A DNA stretch of 41,048 nt from Acidobacteriota bacterium (lineage in GTDB: Bacteria; Acidobacteriota; Terriglobia; Acidiferrales; UBA7541), in assembly GCA_003224055.1 (NCBI GenBank), contig QHYE01000076.1, positions 1-41,048 on the forward strand. The letters are read 5' to 3'. Position 1 is the stretch's first letter; the number at the start of each line of letters is the position of its first letter. Below, one piece after another: positions 8,682 to 17,606 of the stretch. Below the pieces are notes generated by a model. It did not search any database. It was not told where the DNA came from and saw nothing but the letters and a program-made list of their open reading frames with translations. The translations under genes and the position numbers were made by a program.

Positions 8682-11290
8682 AAATATCCGGGTCCGTGTT
8701 TCAGCGCGTCTTATTGTCCGTGGGCGCGGCGCTGCTAATGTTCATGCCGCAGCGCGCGGCCGGACAATTTCCCGCCGCTCCGGGCACCGGCGCGGGATTA
8801 GCCGAGACTATTGATGCTATCGATTGCGCGCGAGTCACGACTCGTATCCTTTATGTGACCGCGCATCCCGATGACGAATCCGGGGCGGTCCTCACGTATC
8901 TCGCGCGCGGCTTGCGCGCCGACGTGGCGCTGCTTTCCTTGACGCGTGGTGAAGGCGGCCAAAATGACCTCGGCCCGGAACAAGCGCCGCAATTGGGGCT
9001 GATTCGAACGCAGGAGCTTCTGGCTGCCACGCGCGGGTACGGCGTGAAACTCTATTTCACGCGCGCGAAGGATTTTGGATTTTCGAAAACCCCGGAGGAG
9101 ACCGAAAAAGTCTGGGGCGAAGAGGTTCTTGAGGACATGGTCCGCGTTATTCGCAGCTTCCGCCCGAACGTGGTTATCAATGGATGGGGCGGAGTGCACG
9201 GCGGACATGGCCACCATCAAGCCGCAGGTTTGCTCACACCAAAGGCTGTACAACTGGCCGCCGATCCGACTTTTAGACTGCAAGGAGCGGCATCCGAACA
9301 GCAGGATTTAGCACCGTGGGGCGATCGCAAGCCCGTGCTCGTGCTGGACCTGGATCGAAGCGAGAAACCGCAGGGCTATTTCTTGCCGCTGGATGACATT
9401 TCGCCGCTTTATGGCAAGTCCTGGAGAGAAATCGGCCTCGATGGGTTTGCAAATCATCGCACGCAGGGAATCACCGGATTTCTGGGCTCGCCTTTCCTGC
9501 GGCGGCCGATTGCGCTCAGACGCGAAGATGGCGGCGAGCTGGACCCTGCAGTGCTGGCGCAACCGCTCGGCGCACTCGATGAAGACTATGAAGTGGGGAA
9601 TATGGGCGTGGATCCGCTCATGCGCGCGGTCAGCACGGCCCTCGCGACAGCGCGTGATGCGGCTTTGCGGCTTGATTGGAAAGCCGCAGCCGATTCACTC
9701 GTAATAGCGGGGAAGAAGATCGATGAAGTGCCGCGGCCTTCTGTTTCTTCGCAGACGCCCGCTCCGGTGGTGTCCCTCGCACGAAGCCTGCAACGGAAGC
9801 GGGAAAAGATTGACAGAGCGCTGGCCCTCGTTGCGGGCGTGCGGCTGGAGGCGAGCGCCGATCGAAGCGAAATCGTCGTCGGAGAAACATTTTCGGTTCG
9901 AGTGGACGCGCGTCATCGCGAAGGAATTGCGGGAGATTTTGGGAAGTCATCGTTGTTGCTTCCGGCGGAGTGGAGCGTCACAAAGGAAGAACCAGAAGCC
10001 GGCGGGGCCTTTCGCTCTACGATTTCGGCAGCGAAAAATCCGCAAGGCACCGCGCGCGTTTCCGACGCGGCTCTGCCGGAACCGCCGCCACTCGTAACCG
10101 CAACTCAGGAAGCGGTCATCAACGGTTACACGTTCATGGTTTCTTCGCCCGTGACCAGCGTGCACGCGAGTTCCACACGAGCGGATCGGATGGCACTGCG
10201 TGTCGTGACGGCGTATGCGCTGGAGGTCGAGCCGAAGCAGGCGATTGATATCGTGGCAAGGCCAAGAAGACCGTTTGAAGTGTTGCTCCACGTGCATTCG
10301 TATGCGACGCAGCCGGGTCAGGTGCGCATCGGGCTTACCGTGCCGAAAGGATGGAGGACGGGCGCTGCCGTCGCATTGAAATTTGACGGGGCGGGCGACC
10401 GGTATGCGCGAGTGACAGTGACACCGCCGCTGAAACTCGCCGCGGGGAAGTACAAGATTTCCGCGTACGCCGAACGCGCCGCCGATCGATCTCGAAACAT
10501 AAAGTCGGAGAGATTCACGACATCTCTGGAGCCCCTGCCCACTTTGCCCACTCAGCTCTGGAGTGAGCCGGCGCAGTGCATGGTTCATGCATTCGCGGTG
10601 ACGGTGCCGCAGAATTTGCGCGTCGGCTACGTCAATGCGGAGAGCGAGCGCGTGTCGGACGCGCTGAGGATGCTGGGCATCCACGTGGAACAACTGGACG
10701 CGGCGGCGCTGAACTTCGGCGATTTGTCAAAGTACAACACCATTGTCGTTGGCGTTCGGGCGTATGAGCTGCGGCCCGAACTTGCGGGCGCGAACCAGCG
10801 GCTGCTGGATTACGTTTCGAAGGGCGGCACTCTGGTAGTGCAATACCAGCGCGAATTTGCGTGGGACAAATTCAAGTATGCGCCGTACCCGGCGCTGATT
10901 TCGCCACCGGTGCCGCCTGCGAAAGCGGGGGAGCCGCCGGCGGCTCCCCGGCCGCTGCCGCGCATCACCGACGAGAATTCTCCGGTCAAATTTCTGAAGC
11001 CGCCTGATCCGCTACTGAATCGTCCCAACAAAATTACGCAGGATGATTTCAAGGGCTGGGTGCAGGAGCGCGGACTCTATTTCTGGACGCAGTTCGATTC
11101 GAAATATACGCCGCTGCTGGCCATGAACGATCCGGGCGAGCCCGAGCTGAACGGCGGGCTCGTCTACACGCGCTACGGAAAAGGGAGTTACATTTACACA
11201 GGGCTGGCCTTCTTCCGCCAATTGCCTGAAGGAGTTCCCGGAGCGTACCGCCTGTTCGTCAATCTGCTCGGTGCTTCCCGGGCAAAGTAA
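8678..11290 (+). CDS. Large secreted PIG-L family deacetylase with C-terminal accessory domains
   Basis: An 870-residue exported protein. After a signal peptide (about 1-30, ending AAGQ) comes a PIG-L/LmbE deacetylase domain with the zinc motif AHPDDE (62-67) and the second metal site HGHHQ (177-181). Enzymes of this fold remove N-acetyl groups from GlcNAc-containing compounds. Residues about 390-630 are beta-rich Ig-like segments, similar in feel to NEW3-type domains. Residues about 650-865 form an alpha/beta domain (VGYVNAESERVSDALRMLGI, YNTIVVGVRAY, GGTLVVQYQ) resembling class I glutamine-amidotransferase-like or ThuA-like folds. Plain PIG-L enzymes are 220-300 residues, so this is a multidomain version. 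It overlaps the APC permease by four bases, suggesting linked release and uptake of an amino compound (inference). Confidence 0.92.
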   Translation: MKISGSVFQRVLLSVGAALLMFMPQRAAGQFPAAPGTGAGLAETIDAIDCARVTTRILYVTAHPDDESGAVLTYLARGLRADVALLSLTRGEGGQNDLGPEQAPQLGLIRTQELLAATRGYGVKLYFTRAKDFGFSKTPEETEKVWGEEVLEDMVRVIRSFRPNVVINGWGGVHGGHGHHQAAGLLTPKAVQLAADPTFRLQGAASEQQDLAPWGDRKPVLVLDLDRSEKPQGYFLPLDDISPLYGKSWREIGLDGFANHRTQGITGFLGSPFLRRPIALRREDGGELDPAVLAQPLGALDEDYEVGNMGVDPLMRAVSTALATARDAALRLDWKAAADSLVIAGKKIDEVPRPSVSSQTPAPVVSLARSLQRKREKIDRALALVAGVRLEASADRSEIVVGETFSVRVDARHREGIAGDFGKSSLLLPAEWSVTKEEPEAGGAFRSTISAAKNPQGTARVSDAALPEPPPLVTATQEAVINGYTFMVSSPVTSVHASSTRADRMALRVVTAYALEVEPKQAIDIVARPRRPFEVLLHVHSYATQPGQVRIGLTVPKGWRTGAAVALKFDGAGDRYARVTVTPPLKLAAGKYKISAYAERAADRSRNIKSERFTTSLEPLPTLPTQLWSEPAQCMVHAFAVTVPQNLRVGYVNAESERVSDALRMLGIHVEQLDAAALNFGDLSKYNTIVVGVRAYELRPELAGANQRLLDYVSKGGTLVVQYQREFAWDKFKYAPYPALISPPVPPAKAGEPPAAPRPLPRITDENSPVKFLKPPDPLLNRPNKITQDDFKGWVQERGLYFWTQFDSKYTPLLAMNDPGEPELNGGLVYTRYGKGSYIYTGLAFFRQLPEGVPGAYRLFVNLLGASRAK

Positions 11291-11327
11291 ACCAACTGGG
11301 CACATCGCTGCCGCGTTCGAATCGCCG

Positions 11328-11336
11328 TGCTATTCT
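11328..11336 (+). promoter_or_regulatory. Extended -10 element before the SnoaL-like gene
   Basis: TGCTATTCT lies 26 bases upstream of the ATG at 11362. It is identical to the motif at 7289 and 20338. Confidence 0.4.
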
Positions 11337-11361
11337 CTTCTGCCAGAGGAGTCGCACGCGA

Positions 11362-11979
11362 ATGAAGAAATATTTTTTAGTTTGTCCCGCCGCCCGCATC
11401 TTCCAGAATACGGTTCTGTTCCTCTTTGCCGTCGCGCTCTTTCTGACTTGTGCGTCGCCAGCCGCAGGACAGAAGGAAAAGAAAAAGAAGAAGGACACCT
11501 CTCCTCCTGCGGATGCTTCCAATATGATGATTCCCCTGCCCGATGAGCAGCAGATTGATTACATGCTTTCCGACATGCTGGGCGCCTGGCAGATTGGGGA
11601 TATCGAGAAGCTGCACAAGGATTATGCGGATGATGTCTCGATCGTGAATGGCTCCTGGGCGCCCCCCATCCTTGGCTGGACCAACTATCTCGCTGTCTAC
11701 CAGGAGCAGCGAGCACGCATGAAACAGGTGCGGATGGACCGCTCGAATACGTACATCAAGGTGAGCGGAACGGTGGCGTGGGCGTGTTACCAGTGGGATT
11801 TTGCCGGTGTTGTGGATGGCCAGCCGAGTGCATCGCAGGGCCACACGACAGTGGTCTTAGAGAAGCGCAGCAACCGCTGGGTTATCGTGCACAACCACAC
11901 TTCGCTCGCATCAGCCCCGCCACCAGCAACTCCTCCGGCGAAGCCTGCGGAAGCTCCTGCAAAACCAGCGGCGCCCTGA
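11362..11979 (+). CDS. Secreted SnoaL/NTF2-like (DUF4440-type) protein
   Basis: A 205-residue exported protein. The signal peptide covers about residues 1-36 (…ASPAAGQ) and is followed by a very basic Lys cluster (KEKKKKKD). The core, about 60-180, fits the NTF2/SnoaL cone fold: a helix with MLGAWQIGDIEKLHKDYADDVSIVNGS near the start and WVIVHNHTS as the last strand. DUF4440-like members are enzymes or binding proteins with diverse small ligands. The C-terminus is a Pro/Ala tail (APPPATPPAKP…), which may be a flexible linker. AGAGGAG (11346-11352) upstream supports the start. The next gene is convergent only 31 bases away. Confidence 0.85.
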   Translation: MKKYFLVCPAARIFQNTVLFLFAVALFLTCASPAAGQKEKKKKKDTSPPADASNMMIPLPDEQQIDYMLSDMLGAWQIGDIEKLHKDYADDVSIVNGSWAPPILGWTNYLAVYQEQRARMKQVRMDRSNTYIKVSGTVAWACYQWDFAGVVDGQPSASQGHTTVVLEKRSNRWVIVHNHTSLASAPPPATPPAKPAEAPAKPAAP

Positions 11980-12010
11980 CGCTTCGCGGCAGCGGGGCCT
12001 TCCCGAGGAA

Positions 12011-12298
12011 CTAGAAGTTCTTCAGCCCACCGTAGAGCCACATCCCCGCAATGACCAGCAGCAGAACGCCTGCCAGGATGCCCGTGCCCATAAGGGGCTT
12101 GGAGAGGGCGTCGATCTTTGCCACCAACTCGCGCTGTTCCCTGGCCATGTGCTCTTCTGCGGCATCGAGAAAGATCTGGTCGTCTTCATGGCTGGCGAGC
12201 AGACTCCGCCGAAGCAAGAGGAACAGGAATATGGCGGTTACGACTCCCCAGGTGATCAGCAGGTAGAGAAGTGGCCCCGTTAGCGTCGTTGATTCCAT
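12011..12298 (-). CDS. Small two-helix membrane protein of unknown function
   Basis: A 95-residue protein with two transmembrane segments (about 7-28 and 73-90) separated by an acidic, helical stretch (SHEDDQIFLDAAEEHMAREQRELVAKIDAL) that looks like a short coiled coil. The start at 12298 is chosen because GGGAGGT lies directly upstream. A longer reading from 12394 would add 32 residues with no ribosome-binding site and would contain the promoter. I recognise no family. It could be a small scaffold or regulator at the membrane. Confidence 0.75.
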   Translation of the reverse strand: MESTTLTGPLLYLLITWGVVTAIFLFLLLRRSLLASHEDDQIFLDAAEEHMAREQRELVAKIDALSKPLMGTGILAGVLLLVIAGMWLYGGLKNF

Positions 12299-12373
12299 GG
12301 TGACCTCCCGTTGGAACCGTTCCGCGGTGTCCGCCCCAGGGGGGCCGACAGGGGTACTAGGGTTTCTAGGCGG

Positions 12374-12382
12374 AGTATAGCA
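12374..12382 (-). promoter_or_regulatory. Extended -10 promoter of the small membrane protein gene
   Basis: On the minus strand TGC-TATACT (12382 to 12374) is a good extended -10 about 75 bases upstream of the chosen ATG. Confidence 0.4.
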
Positions 12383-12507
12383 CCCTGTATTCAAATTTCC
12401 AGTCCTCTGTATTCATGGAGCCTATACAAAAAACTTAAGTACGCTGCTTCTTGTCCGCTGCCGGCGGGATGCTTTCGCGGCCCAAAAAGCAGCCTTTCCG
12501 GCCCGCG

Positions 12508-12536
12508 TTGACAAAGCCCGGAGCGGCGGGCACAAT
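12508..12536 (+). promoter_or_regulatory. Promoter of tRNA-Leu
   Basis: TTGACA (12508-12513), 17 bases and CACAAT (12531-12536) sit 27 bases before the tRNA 5' end. The -35 is consensus, and the spacing to the gene fits a short 5' leader removed by RNase P. Confidence 0.55.
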
Positions 12537-12563
12537 GAAAAAGCCTCGCAATCCAGCACTTGT

Positions 12564-12650
12564 GCCCGAATGGCGGAATTGGCAGACGCGCTAGCTTCAG
12601 GAGCTAGTTCTCGCAAGGGAGTGGAGGTTCGAGTCCTCTTTCGGGCACCA
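12564..12650 (+). tRNA. tRNA-Leu, anticodon CAG
   Basis: An 87-base cloverleaf ending in encoded ACCA. The acceptor stem GCCCGAA pairs perfectly with TTCGGGC. The anticodon stem CTAGC/GCTAG (12591-12595, 12603-12607) encloses loop TTCAGGA with anticodon CAG at 12598-12600, reading CUG codons. The long variable arm (TTCTCGCAAGGGAG) is typical of leucine tRNAs, and the T loop is TTCGAGT. Both flanks are single-copy sequence and no integrase or attachment-site duplication is seen nearby, so nothing here suggests an inserted element at this tRNA. Confidence 0.97.
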
Positions 12651-12734
12651 CTTTTCCCCGCCTTCAAGTTTGGAAGACAGCAGGAAGACAAGAAGACTTT
12701 TGCCGTGCACTCGTGATAACCGGAACAGCCTCCG

Positions 12735-14069
12735 TCATGCAGCCGCGAGATAGATGTAGCGCAGGATGAATAAGACGGTGAGGATCCAAAGCAGCAGGCT
12801 CACCTCGCGGAATTTTCCCGCCGCAACTTTGACGACCGTAAAGGAAATCAGCCCGAGGCTCAACCCAGTGGCAATGCTAAAGGTCAGCGGCGTCGCCACC
12901 ATTGTGACGAAGGCAGGAAATGCATCGGTGTATTCCTCCCATTTCACCTTGGCGATGGATTGCGTCATCTGCGCGCCAACTAGAATCAGCACTGGCGCGG
13001 TTGAGAAGGCGGGAATCACCGCCACCACCGGGGAGAAAAATACCGCGGCGAGAAACAAGGCAGCCACGATCACGTTGCTCATCCCGGTGCGCGCGCCAAC
13101 AGCAACACCGGCGGCGCTTTCAATATAACTCGTTACCGTGGAAGTTCCCGTCAACGAGCCGAAGACGGTTCCGACGGCATCGGCGAGCAACGCCCGGCCT
13201 ACCCCCGGTATTTTTCCGTCTTTGACGAAGCCGGCTTGTTCGCAAACGCCCACGAGCGTACCGACGTTGTCAAAGAGGTCCACAAAGAGAAACGCAAAAG
13301 TAATCTCAAGCAGCCCCAAATGCGCGGCGCCGCGCAGGTCTAATTGCAACAGCGTGCTGGAAGGATGCGGCATGGCAACCAGAGACACGGGCCAGTGCGC
13401 CATTCCGCGAAAAATTCCGTACAGCGTCGTGCCAAGAATGCCGAGCAGAATCGCCCCGTTCACTTTTCTGACCATCAAGACCAGCGTGAGCACCAGGCCG
13501 AGGCAAGCGGCCTGCACTTCCGGATCGGAGAGATTTCCTATGCCGACGAACGTCGCGGGATTCGCCACCACCAGCTTCGCGCCGCGCATTCCCACGAAAG
13601 CAATGAACATGCCAATCCCCGCCGCAGTCGAATGCTTTAAGCAATCGGGGATGCCGTTGACAATCTGCTCGCGGACGCGCGTGATGGTCAGCAGGATGAA
13701 CAGCACGCCGGAAAAAAATACAACGCCGAGCGCCGTTTGCCAAGGGATGTGCATTCCCAGGCAAACGGAATACGTGAAGTACGCGTTCAGAGACATTCCC
13801 GGCGCCAGCGCGATGGGGTAATTCGCATACAGGCCCATGACGAGCGACGCGGCCGCCGAGGAAATGCAGGTGGCGAACAGCACGCCGTCGGCGGGCATAC
13901 CGGCTTGCGCGAGGATTTGCGGATTGACGACGATGATGTAAGCCATCGTCATGAACGTGGTCAGCCCGCCGAGGAGCTCCCGCCGCACGGTCGTCTGGTT
14001 TTCCGCCAGCTTGAAAAAGCGCTCGATCAATTCTTCGCTCCGCGATCGGTCGAGTGGCTGTTGATGCAT
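12735..14069 (-). CDS. NCS2-family purine permease (AzgA/PbuG type)
   Basis: A 444-residue inner-membrane transporter with about 12-14 hydrophobic segments. It matches the hypoxanthine/guanine branch of NCS2 from end to end: RRELLGGLTTFMTMAYII (29-46), the first half-helix with NPQILAQAG, ALAPGMSLNAYFTY (about 88-101), and LFVDLFDNVGTLVG (about 263-276), where the acidic residues bind substrate. Family members import hypoxanthine, guanine or adenine with protons. Length is normal. The start has only a weak ribosome-binding site. A PuuD-like membrane protein lies 1.4 kb away, which hints at purine catabolism in this neighbourhood, but it is on the other strand. Confidence 0.93.
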   Translation of the reverse strand: MHQQPLDRSRSEELIERFFKLAENQTTVRRELLGGLTTFMTMAYIIVVNPQILAQAGMPADGVLFATCISSAAASLVMGLYANYPIALAPGMSLNAYFTYSVCLGMHIPWQTALGVVFFSGVLFILLTITRVREQIVNGIPDCLKHSTAAGIGMFIAFVGMRGAKLVVANPATFVGIGNLSDPEVQAACLGLVLTLVLMVRKVNGAILLGILGTTLYGIFRGMAHWPVSLVAMPHPSSTLLQLDLRGAAHLGLLEITFAFLFVDLFDNVGTLVGVCEQAGFVKDGKIPGVGRALLADAVGTVFGSLTGTSTVTSYIESAAGVAVGARTGMSNVIVAALFLAAVFFSPVVAVIPAFSTAPVLILVGAQMTQSIAKVKWEEYTDAFPAFVTMVATPLTFSIATGLSLGLISFTVVKVAAGKFREVSLLLWILTVLFILRYIYLAAA

Positions 14070-14244
14070 GCATCTTGCGGTACAAAAGAAGCTGACACTT
14101 TAGGTTGCGCGTGAAGTTCAGTCAATCCAGGTCGCAAATTCAGGGGACAAATGCGAATTGCTGGACGGAAAGAAGGCACAGGGCATGCGAGGTGGCGAGG
14201 ATCGGGCCCATGCCGAATGCACTGGCCAGAACGAAGCCCAGCGG

Positions 14245-14253
14245 TGTTAGAAT
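14245..14253 (+). promoter_or_regulatory. Extended -10 element before the sugar-binding lipoprotein gene
   Basis: TGT-TAGAAT fits an extended -10 box, 115 bases upstream of the ATG at 14369. The 14070-14368 gap between the divergent purine permease and lipoprotein genes otherwise holds no gene I can support. Confidence 0.35.
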
Positions 14254-14368
14254 CCCCCCGAGAGTCAGCCTCCGGAAGAGACGGCACGGAACGTTCCTTT
14301 TCAACAAGAGAGCCATCGGAGCAAGGCACGCCCCCGAAGGTCAGACTGGATGCGAGAGGAGAATTTCA

Positions 14369-15364
14369 ATGAGGAAATATGGGATTACGCTGGCATGTTT
14401 TCTTATTCTCTTGGTGGCGACGATCATTGTGGCGTGCGCGAAACCGTACCATGAGGAAAACGAACGATACGTCTTCGTTGCGACCAATATTAATTTGCCG
14501 TACTGGCAGGAAGCGCAGGCTGGTTTTCTGGACGCGGCCAGGGCGCTCGGCGTAAAGGCCGAGATGACCGGCCCGGTGACGTATGACCCCAGCGCAGAGG
14601 TGGGCATCTTCCGGCAGGTCGTGGAACAGCACCCGGCGGGAATCTGCCTTTCCGCGGCGCGACCGGAGATTTTCCAGGCGGATATTGACAAAGCCGTGGC
14701 GCAAGGCATCCCGGTAATCTGCGTGGATGCCGATGTGCCGAATTCGAAGCGTATCCTGTACATCGGGACGGATAACTTCAAGGCGGGCAGAGAGAGCATG
14801 AAGAGGATGGCGGCGCTCATTTCCGGCCGGGGAAATATTGTGGTCGTCACCATCCCGGGACAGGGCAATCTGGACGATCGGCTGGCCGGAGTGGCCGACG
14901 CGTTGAAAAACTTTCCCTCGCTGAAGCTGTCGAAGATACTGGATGACAAGGGCGATTTGCGGAACGCTTATGACCAAATCTCTGAGCTGCTACAGAAGAA
15001 AGAAAAAATAGACGGAATTATTTGCCTGGAAGCGACGGGGGGGCCCGGCGCCGCCAGCGCCCTGCACCGATTGGATCTGGAGGGCAAGGTACCGATCGTG
15101 GCGTTCGACAAAGATCCAGATACATTGGGATTGATCGAGAAGGGCGCCATTGCATCGACGATTGCGCAGAAACCTTATGTGATGAGCTACTACGGGCTGA
15201 AATTTCTGGACGACCTGCACCACAACGCGGTGAGGGAATTCAAGGACTGGCACACCGCTCCGGCGGCCCCGTTGCCAACCTGGGTGGATACCGGCACGGC
15301 CGTTGTGGACAAGAGCAATCTGGCGGCATTTCGCGAGGCGCTGTCTGCGCTCCCCAAGCCCTAG
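14369..15364 (+). CDS. Sugar-binding lipoprotein (LacI-like periplasmic fold)
   Basis: A 331-residue solute-binding protein of the ribose/galactose type. The N-terminus MRKYGITLACFLILLVATIIVAC is a lipoprotein signal with lipobox IVAC. Motifs of the type I periplasmic fold are clear: FVATNINLPYWQEAQAGFLDAA near the start, GICLSAARPE, GIPVICVDADVP, YIGTDNFKAG, and IVAFDKDPDTLGLIEKGAIASTIAQKPYVMSYYGL. Such proteins deliver sugars to an ABC importer. No ATPase or permease gene is adjacent, so it is an orphan binding protein here and might instead serve as a sensor. AGGAG (14357-14361) supports this start; an 88-codon in-frame extension upstream to 14105 has no export signal and is rejected. Confidence 0.92.
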   Translation: MRKYGITLACFLILLVATIIVACAKPYHEENERYVFVATNINLPYWQEAQAGFLDAARALGVKAEMTGPVTYDPSAEVGIFRQVVEQHPAGICLSAARPEIFQADIDKAVAQGIPVICVDADVPNSKRILYIGTDNFKAGRESMKRMAALISGRGNIVVVTIPGQGNLDDRLAGVADALKNFPSLKLSKILDDKGDLRNAYDQISELLQKKEKIDGIICLEATGGPGAASALHRLDLEGKVPIVAFDKDPDTLGLIEKGAIASTIAQKPYVMSYYGLKFLDDLHHNAVREFKDWHTAPAAPLPTWVDTGTAVVDKSNLAAFREALSALPKP

Positions 15365-15508
15365 TGAGCGAAAGCGGCGACCAGACCGATTTGAGTGGTA
15401 GCAAACTACGCCGGGGGCGGAGGCCAGGGGCCCCCCATTTGACGACGCGTTGCACGATTCGCTACGGTGTTTCCGCGAGCCGATCCAAGACAGTTGCGAG
15501 GTACACGC

Positions 15509-16291
15509 ATGCTTTTCTATCTCTTCGCGATTTCGTTCCCTGAATGGCGGCCGCATTTTGTTTTTCTGGACACGCCGCACGCCAACGAAATGATGGCCCT
15601 GCGCTGGCTGCACCTCGTCTTCGGGATCATCTGGATTGGTTTGCTCTATTTTTTCAACTTGGTGTTGACGCCGGCCATGAAGCAGTGCGATCCCAAGCTG
15701 CGAATCAAAATCTATCCTGAGCTGATGCCGGGTGCGATGGGCTGGTTCCGTTCGTCCGCGCTGGTGACGGTAATCGTAGGCTTGCGCTATTTCACGATTC
15801 ATCTGGCCTCGGATGCGAGGGCTGCCGGAGATCGCTCGCTCATCGGCAAGTGGTTCGGCTGGTGGCTGGTGGTGTGGCTCGTCGCGTATGTCTTCATTTA
15901 CGCGCTGCAGCTCCCCGCGAAGGGAATCCTCAACAACACGTGGTTGCGGGTCATCGGAGTTTCCCTTGTTGTGATTGCCGCCTCGTGGCTGGTCCTCGTT
16001 CTGAACGGCGGCCCCAATGTATCGAATGCACATCTGGCGATCAGCGTCGGCGGCGGACTCGGCCTGATCATGCTGCTGAATACCTGGGGAGTGGTGTGGC
16101 GGGCGCAAAAGCGGCTGATCACATGGTCGCGCCTGAGCATCAAAGAGGGCGTACCGATGCCGCCCGAAGCGGAAAGATTGATGCGCTGGAATTATCTTAC
16201 GGCGCGAACTTCGTTTTGGCTGTCGTTCCCGATGTTGTTCTTCATGGGCGCGGCCAGTCACTACCCGTTCCTCAGTACCATCGCGCGATAA
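15509..16291 (+). CDS. PuuD-like (urate hydroxylase N-terminal domain) membrane protein
   Basis: A 260-residue inner-membrane protein with about seven to eight hydrophobic segments. RWLHLVFGIIWIGLLYFFNLVLTPAM (about residues 32-57) is the typical first-helix signature of the PuuD/DUF989 membrane domain, with its conserved His. Full-length PuuD enzymes add a C-terminal cytochrome c domain; that is absent here (no CxxCH, and the frame stops at 16291). The family name rests on PuuD genes linked to urate breakdown, but short acidobacterial members may have another role. GAGG upstream supports the ATG at 15509 over the earlier in-frame start at 15467. It is followed after 18 bases by rtcB and may be co-transcribed with it. 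Confidence 0.75.
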   Translation: MLFYLFAISFPEWRPHFVFLDTPHANEMMALRWLHLVFGIIWIGLLYFFNLVLTPAMKQCDPKLRIKIYPELMPGAMGWFRSSALVTVIVGLRYFTIHLASDARAAGDRSLIGKWFGWWLVVWLVAYVFIYALQLPAKGILNNTWLRVIGVSLVVIAASWLVLVLNGGPNVSNAHLAISVGGGLGLIMLLNTWGVVWRAQKRLITWSRLSIKEGVPMPPEAERLMRWNYLTARTSFWLSFPMLFFMGAASHYPFLSTIAR

Positions 16292-16309
16292 ATCGGGCGA
16301 AGGGCCTCC

Positions 16310-17542
16310 ATGTCTGATGAAAAAAACTACAACGTCTTCGCGCCGGCAACCGGCGTGCCGATCAAAACATGGACCAAAGGCGTCCCATTGGAAGAACAGG
16401 CGCGCAAGCAACTTCTAAACGTCGCGCAGCTTCCCTTTATCTTCAAGTGGGTTGCGGCCATGCCGGACGTTCACTGGGGCATCGGAGCAACGGTTGGCAG
16501 CGTCATTCCCACGAAAGGCGCCGTCATCCCTGCCGCCGTTGGTGTGGACATTGGTTGCGGCATGATGGCCGTACAAACGGATTTGAACGCGCGCGATCTG
16601 CCGGACCATTTGAAGGGCATTCGCAGCGCGATCGAAAAGGCGGTCCCACACGGGCGCACCAACCACGGGGGCCGCGGCGATGCGGGCGCTTGGCGGGAGA
16701 TTCCTTTGCGCAACAATGAAGTCTGGCAAACGCTCAAGCCGCGCTACGACGCTATTCTCGAAAAGCATCCAAAGCTCGATCGAGGCAATCACTCGAATCA
16801 TCTCGGCACGCTCGGCACCGGCAATCACTTCATCGAAGTTTGCCTGGATGAATCTGAAAATGTTTGGTTCATGCTGCACAGCGGGTCGCGTGGAGTCGGG
16901 AACCGCATGGGCAGCTATTTCATCGAAGTGGCGCGCAGAGACATTGAGAAATTTTTCATCCATTTGCCGGACAAGGACCTCGCCTATTTTTCGGAGGGCT
17001 CAGAGCACTTCGACGATTACGTCGAAGCCGTCGAATGGGCGCAGGATTTTGCACGCTGGAACCGCCACCTCATGATGGAGCAGATTGTTGGCGCGGTCCG
17101 TGATTCCGGCGAAGTGCGGCCCTTCGTCGCCGAGTTGAAGGCCATCAATTGCCACCACAACTACGTGGCGCGGGAACACCACTATGGCCAAGACATTCTG
17201 GTGACACGCAAGGGCGCAGTCCGCGCGCGCGAAGGCGATATGGGCATTATTCCCGGCAGCATGGGAGCACGTTCCTATATCGTGCGCGGCAAAGGCAACA
17301 TGGAAAGTTTCATGAGCTGCAGCCACGGGGCCGGCCGCGCGATGTCCCGCACGGAAGCGAAGCGGCGGTTCACCGTGGAAGACCACAAGCGCATGACGTC
17401 GGGCGTCGAATGCCGTAAGGATGCCGAGGTCATCGACGAAACGCCCGCGGCCTACAAGTCCATCGAAGCGGTCATGGCGGCGCAGAGCGATTTGGTGGAG
17501 GTCGTCCACACTCTGCACCAGGTGGTTTGTGTCAAGGGATAG
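16310..17542 (+). CDS. rtcB: RNA-splicing ligase RtcB
   Basis: A 410-residue cytosolic RNA ligase that joins 2',3'-cyclic phosphate (or 3'-phosphate) and 5'-OH RNA ends using GTP and manganese; it serves in tRNA or RNA repair. All active-site motifs are present: MPDVHWG (51-57), GVDIGCGM (78-85) with metal ligands Asp80 and Cys83, GTGNHFIE (169-176), HSGSRG (190-195), CHHNY (281-285), and SHGAGR (338-343), whose His339 should carry the GMP. Length matches the family (about 400-410). No archease, RtcA or RtcR gene is adjacent. An intrinsic terminator follows, separating it from rnr, another RNA-processing gene. Confidence 0.97.
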   Translation: MSDEKNYNVFAPATGVPIKTWTKGVPLEEQARKQLLNVAQLPFIFKWVAAMPDVHWGIGATVGSVIPTKGAVIPAAVGVDIGCGMMAVQTDLNARDLPDHLKGIRSAIEKAVPHGRTNHGGRGDAGAWREIPLRNNEVWQTLKPRYDAILEKHPKLDRGNHSNHLGTLGTGNHFIEVCLDESENVWFMLHSGSRGVGNRMGSYFIEVARRDIEKFFIHLPDKDLAYFSEGSEHFDDYVEAVEWAQDFARWNRHLMMEQIVGAVRDSGEVRPFVAELKAINCHHNYVAREHHYGQDILVTRKGAVRAREGDMGIIPGSMGARSYIVRGKGNMESFMSCSHGAGRAMSRTEAKRRFTVEDHKRMTSGVECRKDAEVIDETPAAYKSIEAVMAAQSDLVEVVHTLHQVVCVKG

Positions 17543-17559
17543 AACTAAAATGAAAGAAG

Positions 17560-17592
17560 GAGGCGGGCCAGGTCTTCCCGCCTCTTTTATTT
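17560..17592 (+). terminator. Intrinsic terminator of rtcB
   Basis: GAGGCGGG (17560-17567) pairs perfectly with CCCGCCTC (17577-17584) around a nine-base loop. TTTTATTT follows. It begins 17 bases after the rtcB stop. Confidence 0.85.
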
Positions 17593-17606
17593 TCCCCTCT
17601 CGGGGA

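Noticed and set aside
12564-12650. tRNA-Leu as an integration site
   Set aside because: No integrase gene or repeated tRNA 3' end is seen on either side.
14105-14368. N-terminal extension of the sugar-binding lipoprotein
   Set aside because: The extension lacks a ribosome-binding site and would bury a good lipoprotein signal that begins at 14369.
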